Below, piece by piece: positions 17,673 through 28,000 of a DNA stretch of 64,000 nucleotides. This DNA is from Candidatus Obscuribacterales bacterium (lineage in GTDB: Bacteria > Cyanobacteriota > Vampirovibrionia > Obscuribacterales > Obscuribacteraceae): positions 1-64,000 of the forward strand of contig JAGVKG010000044.1 of the NCBI GenBank assembly GCA_020050685.1, given 5' to 3'. The notes under the pieces were generated by a model. That model ran no database searches. It was not told where the DNA came from and was given only the letters and a program-made list of their open reading frames with translations. Position numbers and translations under genes: made by a program. Within the stretch, counting starts at the first letter, position 1. Each line of letters opens with the position of its first letter.

Positions 17673-18960
17673 CGGTTGCCTCTCCCACCACGTCCGTTGT
17701 TAGATCCAAAGTAAGCTGAGCCAGCGGCGCTTGTCTGCCCAAATGACGATAGGCATTTGCCGTCGCCATTCTGCCGCGCGGCGTGCGTTGAATAAATCCT
17801 TTTTGCATCAGATATGGTTCATAGACATCTTCAACAGTATTTGGATCTTCTCCCAGTGTGGCAGCAATTGTATCGACACCAACCGGACCGCCGCCATAAT
17901 TGTCAATCAAGATTTCTAAAAGTTTGCGGTCTGTCGGATCCAAACCTTGTTTATCGACTTGATAGGTTTCCAGTGCTTGTGCGGCAACTTCTGCATCAAC
18001 TACGGCGTGACCTTTGTATTGAGCAAAGTCACGCACCAGTCGCACCAATCTGTTGGCTATTCTCGGCGTACCGCGAGCACGTGCCGCGATAATTTCCACA
18101 CCTGAATCAACAGTTTCAATTGCCAAAAGTTTTGCAGTGCGTCGAACAATATGACTCAACTCGGCCAGATCGTAATATTCCAAACGCAAGACAAAGCCAA
18201 AACGATCGCGCAAAGCATTGGAAATTGCCCCAGCCTTAGTGGTGGCACCAATCAAAGTGAAGCGCGGCAACGGCAAGCGCATGCTGCGCGTTGCATGTCC
18301 TTTGCCGGTCGAAAGATCAATAACGAAATCTTCCACTGCCGGATAAAGCAATTCTTCTGCCACGCGCGACAAGCGATGAATTTCGTCAATAAACAAAACA
18401 TCGCCAGCTTCCAATTGATGCACGAGTCCAAGAATATCGCGCGGACGCTCGAGCGCCGGACCAGATGTGATGTAAATCTTCGAACCCATTTCGTTGGCGA
18501 TTACATGAGCCAGCGTGGTTTTGCCTAAACCAGGTGGACCGTAAAACAAAATGTGATCCAGTGGTTCTTCCCGCGTCTTGGTTGCCGCTATTGACATCTC
18601 CAAAAGAGACTTCAATCTCGTCTGCCCAATGTACTCAGCCAGCCTTTGCGGCCTGAGGCTCTGCTCTGTGCCCTTATCGGAAACGGATTCTTTGGCCGAC
18701 AAAAGCTCAGAGCGCGAAGCACGCGGCTTGCGAGCCGGCGCATCTTCCTCTGCCCGCGGTTCATTCACAGTCGCATTGGACTTCTGCGAGCCCGCCGTTT
18801 CCAGCGGGGTGCGCTTTGGCTTATCAACGCCCTGCCCTGCCGGGCTAGACTTGCCTGGGTTTGCCTTCTCTTGACTCAGCTTATTCTGCCCGTTCGGATA
18901 GCTAGGAATTATGGCCATTGCCATATTATTGCGCATAGTCAAGCAAAAATCTTTCACCAT
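17665..18960 (-). CDS. ruvB: Holliday junction branch migration helicase RuvB
   Basis: The conserved RuvB core begins at [12 protein letters not shown] (about residue 101). It has Walker [10 protein letters not shown] (near 140), Walker [13 protein letters not shown], sensor ATTKAG, the arginine finger region ALRDRFGF, and the C-terminal winged helix ([15 protein letters not shown]). RuvB hexamers drive branch migration with RuvA. The first 100 residues form a low-complexity, Lys/Pro/Ser-rich extension not found in ordinary 330-350-residue RuvB. Several starts are possible: ATG 18960, or ATG codons near residues 9, 13 and 15. The start is uncertain because no strong ribosome site is seen. It is the first gene of the ruvB-yibE/F-cdsA run. 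Confidence 0.95.
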   Translation of the reverse strand: MVKDFCLTMRNNMAMAIIPSYPNGQNKLSQEKANPGKSSPAGQGVDKPKRTPLETAGSQKSNATVNEPRAEEDAPARKPRASRSELLSAKESVSDKGTEQSLRPQRLAEYIGQTRLKSLLEMSIAATKTREEPLDHILFYGPPGLGKTTLAHVIANEMGSKIYITSGPALERPRDILGLVHQLEAGDVLFIDEIHRLSRVAEELLYPAVEDFVIDLSTGKGHATRSMRLPLPRFTLIGATTKAGAISNALRDRFGFVLRLEYYDLAELSHIVRRTAKLLAIETVDSGVEIIAARARGTPRIANRLVRLVRDFAQYKGHAVVDAEVAAQALETYQVDKQGLDPTDRKLLEILIDNYGGGPVGVDTIAATLGEDPNTVEDVYEPYLMQKGFIQRTPRGRMATANAYRHLGRQAPLAQLTLDLTTDVVGEATDG

Positions 18961-19053
18961 AAATGTATAAACTCAAATATAAGATTGAACGCATATTACT
19001 GGAAAAGTCACCGCGCATGAGAAGAACTCAAGGTGTACGCCAGATGCTGAACC

Positions 19054-19059
19054 TATAAT
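19054..19059 (+). promoter_or_regulatory. -10 box close to glycosyltransferase start
   Basis: A perfect TATAAT ends 10 bases before the ATG at 19070. Transcription would begin within about 4 bases of the start codon, giving a leaderless or near-leaderless mRNA. No clear -35 was found. Confidence 0.4.
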
Positions 19060-19069
19060 TACCAGCACT

Positions 19070-20128
19070 ATGCAAACCACCACACCACAAATCAATAATT
19101 TTGCCCCTGACGCTCCTGAGGCGTTGAGTTTCGACCTCAACGGTCTACCAGAGCGCGTCGCCGAGCCGGATATTTCCGTGATTATTCCGGTTTATAACGA
19201 AGAAGACAGCCTGGGCGCACTTTTTTCCAAGATTAGCCAAGCCTTGACACCATTGAACAAAACCTGGGAAGTGGTCTTGGTAGATGATGGCTCAACCGAC
19301 CGGTCCTACGAAAAGCTAAAAATGCTGGCGGCTTTAGATCCGCGTATCAAGGTGGTTCGCTTCGTACGCAATTTTGGCCAAACTGCTGCCATGTCCGCCG
19401 GCATCGATCATGCGGCCGGCAAGATAATTGTGCCAATGGATGCAGATTTGCAGAACGACCCAGCCGACATTGAGAATTTGTTAAACAAGCTGGACGAAGG
19501 TTTTGACGTTGTCTCCGGTTGGAGAAAACAAAGACAAGACGAACTTTTCTCTCGCCTGATTCCTTCTTGGACGGCCAACAAAATTATTTCCATGATCTCC
19601 GGAGTGCGATTGCACGATTACGGATGTTCACTAAAGGCGTATCGCAAAGAAGTGATCAAAGGCATTCGCCTGTACGGTGAAATGCACCGCTTCGTGCCGA
19701 TTTATGCATCGTGGATGGGTGCACGCATTACAGAAGTGCCAGTCACGCACCATGCACGCCAATTTGGTCAGTCCAAATACGGCATCGAGCGTACGATCAA
19801 AGTGATTCTCGATTTGATGACCGTCAAATTTCTTTCCAGTTATGCCACCAAACCAATTTACATCTTTGGCTCGTTTGGCTTGTGGTCTTTCATTGCTTCG
19901 TTTGTTGGCTTAGCCTGGATGCTCGTACTCAAGTATGGCTACAACACAACCTTTATTGAAACGCCACTGCCGATTATGGTATCCATGTGCTTCATGCTTG
20001 GCGTGCAGTTTATTCTCATGGGTTTGATGGCAGAAGTTTTGATGCGCACCTATCACGAATCTCAAGATAAGCGCATATATATCGTCAAATCGGTTCTCAA
20101 TACCGAAACCGATCCCAAAAGGTCTTAG
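19070..20128 (+). CDS. Family 2 glycosyltransferase, polyprenyl-phosphate sugar transferase type
   Basis: The 352-residue protein has a GT-A domain (about 30-250): ISVIIPVYNEEDSLG, the nucleotide-binding VDDGSTDRS, and the DxD-like MDADLQNDP near 122. The acceptor segment includes FGQSKYGIERT. Two C-terminal membrane helices follow (about 262-285 and 300-325). The layout matches DPM1/GtrB/ArnC-type enzymes that transfer a sugar from a nucleotide to polyprenyl phosphate on the cytoplasmic face. The sugar is not known. Confidence 0.88.
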   Translation: MQTTTPQINNFAPDAPEALSFDLNGLPERVAEPDISVIIPVYNEEDSLGALFSKISQALTPLNKTWEVVLVDDGSTDRSYEKLKMLAALDPRIKVVRFVRNFGQTAAMSAGIDHAAGKIIVPMDADLQNDPADIENLLNKLDEGFDVVSGWRKQRQDELFSRLIPSWTANKIISMISGVRLHDYGCSLKAYRKEVIKGIRLYGEMHRFVPIYASWMGARITEVPVTHHARQFGQSKYGIERTIKVILDLMTVKFLSSYATKPIYIFGSFGLWSFIASFVGLAWMLVLKYGYNTTFIETPLPIMVSMCFMLGVQFILMGLMAEVLMRTYHESQDKRIYIVKSVLNTETDPKRS

Positions 20129-20226
20129 TTGGGTCCGGCAGTAAGCAAAATCTGGAAAGGCGCTTGGCAAAACAGCTAATTTCCGGTGCATAAACGCGGT
20201 AAGATAGTGCTAAATCCCCTTAGATT

Positions 20227-22398
20227 TTGTCAAAGGATTTAATCAAACCTATGGACCCCCTGGTACAAGACAGGGTAAAAGAAGTCAGAACACACAGGCA
20301 TCCGGGACAGCCAACCCACCTTATTCCCTGGTTGGCAGTCGTGATTTCTGCCTATGTCGCGCTGATCCTGGCGCTTGGAGCACCGCATCTTTTCGGCTCC
20401 GATTTGAGACCAGGCAGTGTCGCCCGGCGCGATTATTATGCGACACAATCCGCCTATATTATTGATGAAACAGAAACTCATGCGCTGCGCGACATAGCAC
20501 GACAAAAAGTACTGCCGATTTTTAAGAAAATTGACGACAGCGAGAATCAAAGAATCCTGAAGAAGTTGGATGTCTTGCTGGCGCGGGTCAGTGTTATACA
20601 ATCCAGTAGCGTGCAAGATGCGCTTGTAGAAAAGCATGTACAGGAAATTTTGCAAGGGCCGACCGATGTTGATCCGGAACTTGCATATTTGGCGCGCAAC
20701 TTGACACCACAAAAATGGCAAGAAGTCAGTCGGGCTGCCAGGCAAGCAACGGACCGCAATTTGCAAATTGCGGTACTTCTGCCGGGCGACGACAAGTCCA
20801 AGTGGCAATCATTAGTTTTGGAATTCTTGCCAGACACATGGGATCAGCACGTTCGCGAGTCCATGTCCAAGGTAATCGTTTCTATCTTAGAACCGAACGT
20901 GGTGATTGATACACACGAAACCAAGATTGTCCAAGAAGCAGCTGCATCACAAGTTACACCCGTGTTTCGCCGCGTCAACAGCGGTGATTTGCTAGTCTCA
21001 AAGGGCAGTGTGATTTCACCGGAAGTGCATGAAACGCTGGAGTCGATGGGTTTGACCAGCAATATCAATTTACCGACACTTATTAGTTTGTGCTTGTCCC
21101 TGCTTGCCGCTTTTGCCTTCGTCGGACTGTTTTTGCACAACTACGAACCGGAATTTCTCTATTCGCCCAACGATATTGGTTTGCTCGCGCTGGTTTCTGT
21201 AGTGACTACCGGTATTGCGGCCTTTGCCGGACAAGACTATCCTCAATTCATTCCTGTGCCGGCTGCGGCTTTGGTATTAACCATTTTCCTTGGTCCACGC
21301 GTGGCGACAGTGATCACTGTCCTGATTATGATTTTCTTGCGCGTTGACGGATTGATTGACGTCAGCGACTTGATTGCTCTGGGCACTGGCTCTGTTGTCG
21401 CCATTGGTATACATATAAAGGATAGAAAGGAACTGATGATTCGTGGTGCTTTAGTTGGCGCCATGCAAGCCGTCGGTTATTTGGTTGTCGTCTTAATTAC
21501 TCATTCGTCCAATCCGTCGTCGGTTGGATCATTTTCTGCCATTGGGCAACAACTGATTTTGCACTTGCTTGGTGGACTTTCCTCCTGCATTGTTGCCATC
21601 GGCAGCTTGCCATTTTTAGAAAACATTTTTGGCATGATAACGCCATTTAGAATTGCCGAACTTACCGATCCCGATCAGCCATTGCTGAGACAATTGGAAG
21701 AAAAAGCACCGGGAACCTATCAACATAGTTTGGCTGTAGCAAATTTGGCAGAAGCTGGTGCCAAAGCAATTGGTGCAGACGTAAATTTAGCCCGCGCCGG
21801 ATCGCTCTATCACGATATCGGCAAAATGGTGCAGCCAGCTAATTTCATTGAAAACCAATTGGGTGGCACCAATCCTCACGACTCTTTGACGCCGGAAGAA
21901 AGCCGCAGCCGCGTGTTGGCTCACGTGACAAACGGCATCGAGCTTGCACAAAAATACGGCTTGCCACCAGCCGTAGAAGATTTTGTTCCCCAACACCAAG
22001 GCACTACTTTGATGGCTTACTTCTATCACAAAGCCTGTTTGCGCGATGGCATAGACAAGGTCGATCCACAAGCGTTTCGTTACCCTGGACCGAAACCACA
22101 ATCGCGTGAGGCTGCCATTGTCATGCTAGCCGACGTATCAGAAGCCGTGACACATGCAATGAAAGATCCTTCGCAAGAAGAAGTGGAACAAGGCATCGGC
22201 TCCGTGTTCAAAGCACGTTGGGATGATGGACAATTTAACGAGTCCACACTGACACCGGAAGAACTCAAGCTTGTGCAAAATGCCTTTGTGCGCGTTTGGC
22301 GTACCTTGCATCACGAACGCTTGAAATATCCATCAACCACCTCAGGCATAATGCCGGTGCCACCAGATCCGTCTCGCATTGCCGGGCCTGGGGTATAG
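20227..22398 (+). CDS. pgpH: 7TM-HD domain phosphohydrolase (PgpH/YqfF-like)
   Basis: The 723-residue protein has one N-terminal helix (about 33-52), a large extracytoplasmic 7TMR-HDED domain (about 55-285), seven membrane helices (about 290-480) and a cytoplasmic HD domain. The HD domain shows QHSLAVANLAEAGA (near 500), LYHDIGKM (near 527), HVTNG and PQHQGTT. In Listeria, PgpH hydrolyses cyclic di-AMP, so this protein is a candidate c-di-AMP phosphodiesterase. The start may be TTG 20227 or ATG 20251, the latter preceded by AAAGGA. Confidence 0.92.
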   Translation: MSKDLIKPMDPLVQDRVKEVRTHRHPGQPTHLIPWLAVVISAYVALILALGAPHLFGSDLRPGSVARRDYYATQSAYIIDETETHALRDIARQKVLPIFKKIDDSENQRILKKLDVLLARVSVIQSSSVQDALVEKHVQEILQGPTDVDPELAYLARNLTPQKWQEVSRAARQATDRNLQIAVLLPGDDKSKWQSLVLEFLPDTWDQHVRESMSKVIVSILEPNVVIDTHETKIVQEAAASQVTPVFRRVNSGDLLVSKGSVISPEVHETLESMGLTSNINLPTLISLCLSLLAAFAFVGLFLHNYEPEFLYSPNDIGLLALVSVVTTGIAAFAGQDYPQFIPVPAAALVLTIFLGPRVATVITVLIMIFLRVDGLIDVSDLIALGTGSVVAIGIHIKDRKELMIRGALVGAMQAVGYLVVVLITHSSNPSSVGSFSAIGQQLILHLLGGLSSCIVAIGSLPFLENIFGMITPFRIAELTDPDQPLLRQLEEKAPGTYQHSLAVANLAEAGAKAIGADVNLARAGSLYHDIGKMVQPANFIENQLGGTNPHDSLTPEESRSRVLAHVTNGIELAQKYGLPPAVEDFVPQHQGTTLMAYFYHKACLRDGIDKVDPQAFRYPGPKPQSREAAIVMLADVSEAVTHAMKDPSQEEVEQGIGSVFKARWDDGQFNESTLTPEELKLVQNAFVRVWRTLHHERLKYPSTTSGIMPVPPDPSRIAGPGV

Positions 22399-22429
22399 GA
22401 AAAATTACAAGTGTGATTTTGAACTGCGC

Positions 22430-22978
22430 TCAATCGTTTTCTGCGTATCCGTAGAAAGAAATCGCGGTTTGTCCGTATTCACGATAGTCAGTTCGCACCA
22501 AATTGTGACCTTTTTCCGCCAATTGATTTTCGCGCGCATGCTCGATAGCCAACACGCCATTTGCCGCCAGGAGCTGAAATTTATCAACATCAGCGAGCAC
22601 CAGCTTGGGATAAGTGCTTCTGTAAGGTGGGTCGGCAAAAATAATGTCGAAACTAGAAGGTTCTAAGGTTCGCAAGAATTCGCGCACATCAGCACAAACC
22701 ACCTTGCCGGGCAGCCCCAGCTTTTGATAATTGCCTTCAATAGCTTTAACCTGGAGCTTGGTCTGCTCAACCACCAACAAAGAAGCCGCGCCCCGGCTGG
22801 CAGCCTCCAAACCCATCAAGCCCGAACCTGCAAAGAGATCCAAAAACCGGCAGTCTGGGACTTTGTAAGCAAGAATGTTAAAGAAAGCCTGACGAATTTT
22901 AGAGGCGGTTGGGCGCACATCCAGCCCCTCTGGGCAGGAAATTAGCCGTCCTCTAGCTGTACCACCGGTGATTCGCAT
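22430..22978 (-). CDS. rsmD: 16S rRNA (guanine-966 N2)-methyltransferase RsmD
   Basis: The 182-residue protein starts RITGGTARGRL, exactly as in the family, so ATG 22978 is chosen over the longer frame to 23044. It contains VRPTASKIRQAFFNIL, SAM motif FLDLFAGSGLMGLEA, and the catalytic DPPY (ADPPYRSTYP). RsmD methylates G966 in the small-subunit head. It converges with the pgpH-like gene (32-bp gap). Confidence 0.93.
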   Translation of the reverse strand: MRITGGTARGRLISCPEGLDVRPTASKIRQAFFNILAYKVPDCRFLDLFAGSGLMGLEAASRGAASLLVVEQTKLQVKAIEGNYQKLGLPGKVVCADVREFLRTLEPSSFDIIFADPPYRSTYPKLVLADVDKFQLLAANGVLAIEHARENQLAEKGHNLVRTDYREYGQTAISFYGYAEND

Positions 22979-23090
22979 GCCTTGACCAGCCCTCGTCCAG
23001 TGGGGATAAGCCCACGCCAGACCAATTATTCCGTAGCTGTCCATGGTAACATGAGCAAATATCTTTAGTTATTCAATTATGTGAGTATTT

Positions 23091-23876
23091 ATGAGTGCAC
23101 GCAGCATCGCGCGAGAGCTGGCAGTAATTGTTCTCCCCCAATTGCCGAAAGACAAGGCAAAGCTCGACAAAGTTGAGCTGAAAACACTAATTGCCAAAAG
23201 TGTTTCCTTACTGGTCGATAACGCCAAGCAAAATTTGGCTGATGCCAATGCGCTTTTGCTTAAGGCGGCCGGGGAAATTAGCGACACCGAAGTTGAGCAT
23301 CCGGATAATCAAGACAAAATTGAGGAATTGCAACCGGTCAATGTGACCACGCAGCAGTTACGCAATCAGGTTGAGTTGATTGAGCGCGCTCTGCAATTAA
23401 CAGCGGAAGCTTTAGACATTCCGGAAATTATTTTGCTGACTGGTGGCAAGTCAATTGCTGTTCCTTGCAAAAAGTGTAAAACAACAAGCACGATTCATAT
23501 TGCTCGCGATGAAGAAACAGAAATCATGCAATTTTTCATGCTCTTGATTGAAACACTTAACGAGCACAAAGAAGAGATTGATAATTTCCTCCAGCAAGCC
23601 AAGGCAAAGTGGCGCGTGGAAAGAATGGTATCAATCGATCGCGACATATTGCGTCTTGCTTGTGCTGAAGCACTTTATCTGCATGATGTGCCAATCAATG
23701 TTTGCATTAGCGAAGCTGTAGAACTAAGCCATCGCTTTGCTGATGAACGAGCAGCTAAGTTCATCAACGGCGTGCTTGGTGATTTATCCGCGACCGCCTC
23801 GCATTTCCGCCGCACGGGAGAATTTAAATCGCTTGAGGAAATTGAGCCGGCTACCGAGGCTGAGGCAACACTCTAA
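23091..23876 (+). CDS. nusB: Transcription antitermination factor NusB, long form
   Basis: The 261-residue protein has the NusB domain in its C-terminal half (about 150-245): KWRVERMVSIDRDILRLACAEALY, then INVCISEAVELSHRFADERAAKFINGVLG. This is the usual RNA- and NusE-binding helical bundle. The N-terminal start SARSIARELAVIVLPQLP also fits NusB helix 1, with an insertion of about 100 residues in between. E. coli NusB has 139 residues; long forms are known in cyanobacteria. It ends 2 bp before ftsY and is co-transcribed with it. The pair nusB-ftsY also occurs in cyanobacteria. Confidence 0.92.
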   Translation: MSARSIARELAVIVLPQLPKDKAKLDKVELKTLIAKSVSLLVDNAKQNLADANALLLKAAGEISDTEVEHPDNQDKIEELQPVNVTTQQLRNQVELIERALQLTAEALDIPEIILLTGGKSIAVPCKKCKTTSTIHIARDEETEIMQFFMLLIETLNEHKEEIDNFLQQAKAKWRVERMVSIDRDILRLACAEALYLHDVPINVCISEAVELSHRFADERAAKFINGVLGDLSATASHFRRTGEFKSLEEIEPATEAEATL

Positions 23877-23878
23877 TC

Positions 23879-25021
23879 ATGGCGATGGATCAAGAGCAAG
23901 AGCAAAAGCAGAAATCTGGATTTTGGGGAAGCACGCTTTCCAAACTAAAGTCCGCACTTTCACGTACGAAAGAAGCACTTGTTGATCCAGTAATTGATCA
24001 TGATGAAGATCAAAGTCCCGCAGCAGACGTTGCCGGGAACGAAGCAGCACAAAGTCAATCTACAGAGACTACTTCATACAGTGCGCCGTCAGCTCCGACG
24101 AACGATTGGGCAGCCGGCGATCATGTTCAAGTGAACAACCAAACAGCGACAGTGCCGCAAGCAACTCCAGCTCAGGCACCAAAGATTGCTCATCCAGCCC
24201 GTCCGATTGACGATGACTTTTTGGAAGAACTGGAAGAAAAACTGATTCGCGCCGATCTTGGTTTGTCAGTTGCAGAGTCTTTAGTCAGCCATTTGCGCAA
24301 AGAAGCAAAGCAAAGAAATCTCAACTCCCATGATGTCGAGCCATTCTTAAAAGAAGAATTCCGCACCACGTTAAATGCAACCGCCAGTACGAAAATCAAC
24401 ATTCAGCCAGGAAAGCTCAACATCATTTTGGTTGTTGGCGTAAATGGCACAGGCAAGACAACATCTATCGGTAAACTTTGCTGGCGCTTTAAACAAGAAG
24501 GCAAGAAAGTCTTGATGGCTGCCGGCGATACCTTCCGGGCAGCAGCCGAGTCACAATTGGAAATTTGGTCTCAACGAGCTGGTGTAGATATAGTTCGCTT
24601 AGCAGATGGTTCCGATCCGGGAGCCGTTGTTTATCAGGCAGTGCAAAAGGCTAAAGCCGACTCGTACGACATTTTGATCGTCGATACTGCCGGACGCTTG
24701 CACAACAAAGCCAATTTAATGGCCGAGTTGAAGAAAGTTCGTTCGGTAATTGATAAAAATGCTTCCGACTGCCCACTCGAATCCCTTTTAGTAATTGACG
24801 CAACAACCGGACAAAACGGCTTACAACAAGCCAAAGTATTCGGCGAGATTTGTCCGCTCACCGGAGTAATTTTGACCAAGCTTGATGGCACAGCCAAGGG
24901 CGGCATCGTCTTTTCCATCGCCAAAGAACATAAGATTCCCGTCAAGCTGATTGGTCTGGGCGAACAAATCGACGACCTGCGCGACTTCGAGCCCGAGCTC
25001 TTTGTTGAAGCCTTGTTCTAA
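23879..25021 (+). CDS. ftsY: Signal recognition particle receptor FtsY
   Basis: The 380-residue protein has an acidic, low-complexity A domain (about 1-100) and an SRP-type NG GTPase. The G domain has GVNGTGKTTSIGKL (G1, near 187), DTFRAAAESQL, DTAGRLHNKANLM (G3, near 268), TKLDGTAKGG (G4) and GLGEQIDDLRDFEPELF (G5 and end). FtsY docks ribosome-SRP complexes at the membrane. ATG 23879 or 23885 may be used. It lies directly after nusB. Confidence 0.97.
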   Translation: MAMDQEQEQKQKSGFWGSTLSKLKSALSRTKEALVDPVIDHDEDQSPAADVAGNEAAQSQSTETTSYSAPSAPTNDWAAGDHVQVNNQTATVPQATPAQAPKIAHPARPIDDDFLEELEEKLIRADLGLSVAESLVSHLRKEAKQRNLNSHDVEPFLKEEFRTTLNATASTKINIQPGKLNIILVVGVNGTGKTTSIGKLCWRFKQEGKKVLMAAGDTFRAAAESQLEIWSQRAGVDIVRLADGSDPGAVVYQAVQKAKADSYDILIVDTAGRLHNKANLMAELKKVRSVIDKNASDCPLESLLVIDATTGQNGLQQAKVFGEICPLTGVILTKLDGTAKGGIVFSIAKEHKIPVKLIGLGEQIDDLRDFEPELFVEALF

Positions 25022-25066
25022 CCTCTCATGTGAGCAATTGGTCAATAATTGGCCTAAAATAGCAAC

Positions 25067-28000
25067 ATGCCGGTAGATTCATCCCACAAAACGCAAGAGA
25101 GCTTTGCGCCTACTTCCCTTAGTTGGGCGCATCCACTTGTGCAGGAATGGTTTGTCGGCAAATTTGGCACACCTACGGAACCACAAGAACAAGGTTGGCC
25201 GCACATACTTGCCGGCAAGACAACCTTGATTTCTGCTCCGACCGGATCAGGAAAAACACTGGCTGCATTTCTTGCTTGTATCGACAAACTTGTGTGTCAA
25301 GCTGTCGAAAACAAGCTTGGTGATAAAACTGAAGTCCTTTACGTCTCGCCTTTAAAAGCCTTGAGCAATGACGTGCAGAAAAATTTGGAAGTCCCACTTG
25401 CCGAAATTTCCGCGCTAGCAAAATCGCACGGCATCGAGATGGCCGAAATTCGTACGGCTGTGCGAACCGGTGACACGCTGATGCAAGAGCGGCTATCTAT
25501 GCTTAAGCGCCCACCACATATTTTGGTCACCACTCCCGAATCACTCTACATTTTAGTAACTGCCGGCAAGAGTCGCCAAATGCTTGCCAGTGTGCAAACG
25601 GTAATTGTGGATGAAATTCACGCCGTTGCCGATGATAAACGTGGCGCACACTTATCATTGTCTCTCGAACGATTGACCGCCCTTGTGCATCATCCGCTGA
25701 CTCGCATCGGATTATCAGCAACGCAAAAACCAATCGAACTGGTTGCAGAATTTCTGCGCGGCAGTTCAGAAGAACCGGCAATTGTACAAATTGGCCACAA
25801 GCGCAAAATGGATATTCAAATTGAAGTGCCACCAAGCCCATTGGGTGCAGTTGCAACGAATGAAATGTGGGATGAGATTTACGATCGCATTGCCGCACTA
25901 GCGCTTGAACACAAATCTACTCTTGTCTTTGTTAATACTAGACGTTTGGCGGAACGATTGGCGCTTCATCTTGCAGAACGATTGGGAGAAGATCAAGTGG
26001 CATGCCACCACGGCAGTTTGTCACGCAAGCTTCGTCATTCAGCGGAACACAAGCTGAAAACAGGTGAATTGCGACTTCTTGTTGCCACAGCATCACTTGA
26101 ACTCGGTATTGATATTGGTGATGTGGAATTGGTTTGTCAAATCGGCTCCCCGCGAGCAATTGCAGTTGCCTTGCAACGCATCGGCCGATCCGGACACTGG
26201 CGCGGAGCCATACCTAAAGGGCGTCTCTTTGCCACGACAAGAGATGAAGTTATTGAGTGTGCCGCTTGCGTGCACGCCATTAAGCAAGGCGAGCTGGATA
26301 AAATCATCATGCCGGAAGCACCGCTTGATGTTCTAGCGCAGCAGATAGTTGCCTGTTCTGCCACCAACGAATGGCAAGAAGACGAATTATTCAGGCTTGT
26401 AACCAGCGCTCACCCGTATCGCCAATTACATCGGCAATCATTTGATGCCATATTGCAAATGCTTACCGATGGGTTTCAAGGACGCAAGGTCCAATTTGGC
26501 TCTTATCTGCATCGCGATCGAATTAATTCGCGCGTCAAAGGAAAACGCGGTGCGGCGCTGGCAGCCATCACCAATGGTGGCGCGATTCCGGAAACTGCCT
26601 TATTTGCCGTGGTCGTCGAGCCAGATGGAAAAAATATCGGCACGCTGGATGAGGACTTTGCGATTGAAAGCAATCGCGGCGATATCTTTTTATTAGGCAA
26701 TACATCCTGGCGAATTAAAAGGGTGGAAAGTTTTTCCGGTCGCGTGTTAGTTGAAGATGCTCATGGTGCGCCACCAACTGTGCCATTCTGGCGGGGCGAA
26801 GCACCCTCGCGCACAAGTGAACTTTCCAACTATGTGGCCCGTGTTCGCGAGCACGTAAGTAATATGCTTGTCGAAATTAGCCTAATTGAAATGTGGCAAG
26901 ATTTGCCGGAAGTCAAACGCGCTGTCAATTGGCTACAAGAAGAATGTGGTCTGTCCGAAAGCGCTGGTGAGCAGGTTATCGAATACATTCTTGCAGGCCG
27001 GGCAATTCTTGGTGATGTACCCACACAAAAGACGATCATTGCTGAGCGATTCTTTGATGAAAGTGGTGGCATGCAATTGGTTATTCATGCACCATTCGGT
27101 GGAAGAATAAACAAAGCTTGGGGACTGGCACTAAGAAAAAGATTTTGCGTTGGCTTCAATTTGGAATTGCAAGCAGCCGCTACCGATGATGGTATCAATA
27201 TTGCTCTTTCCGATCAGCATAGCTTTCCTTTGGCTGATGTTTTCCTCTTTCTCAATCAAGCAACCGTCAAAGAAGTATTAGAACAAGCGGCGCTGGTTTC
27301 ACCAATTTTTACTTCCCGCTGGCGCTGGGATACTACACGCTCGCTTTCCATTTTGCGCTTTAGTGGTGGCAAAAAAGTACCACCGCAAATTCAACGCATG
27401 CGAGCTGAGGATTTATTAGCTTGTGTATTTCCTCAAGCTGCCGCCTGTCAGGACAATATCGAAGGCGACATAGAAATTCCCAGCCATCCGCTAGTTGATG
27501 AAGTTATGAAAGATGTCTTTCAAGAAGCAATGGATCTGGAAGGTCTAAAGAGCGTTTTGAATGATATTGCTACAGGCGCTATCAAAATAATTGCCATTGA
27601 TACACCAACGCCTTCCGTGTTTTCTCAAGAAATTCTCAATGCCAATCCATATGCATTTTTAGATGATGCTCCTTTAGAAGAACGTCGAGCTCGGGCTGTA
27701 GAAATGCGCCGAATGCTGCCACAAAATATTCTGGAAGAGTTTGGTCAATTAGATCCTGATGCAATTGACCAAGTTATTTCCGAAGCTTTTCCAGACATTC
27801 GCGATACTGATGAATTGCATGATTTACTCTCGACTCTGATTGCCATGCCAACAGATCTTACTGATTTCTCGATTGGCAATTTCGGCAGTTGGCACCAACT
27901 GATACAAGGCAATTGGAATGACTTGTTTGCCAAATTGAAAACAGCCGGTCGTGTTGCCCAAGCCACTATCAATGACCATAACTATTGGCTTACCGCTGAG

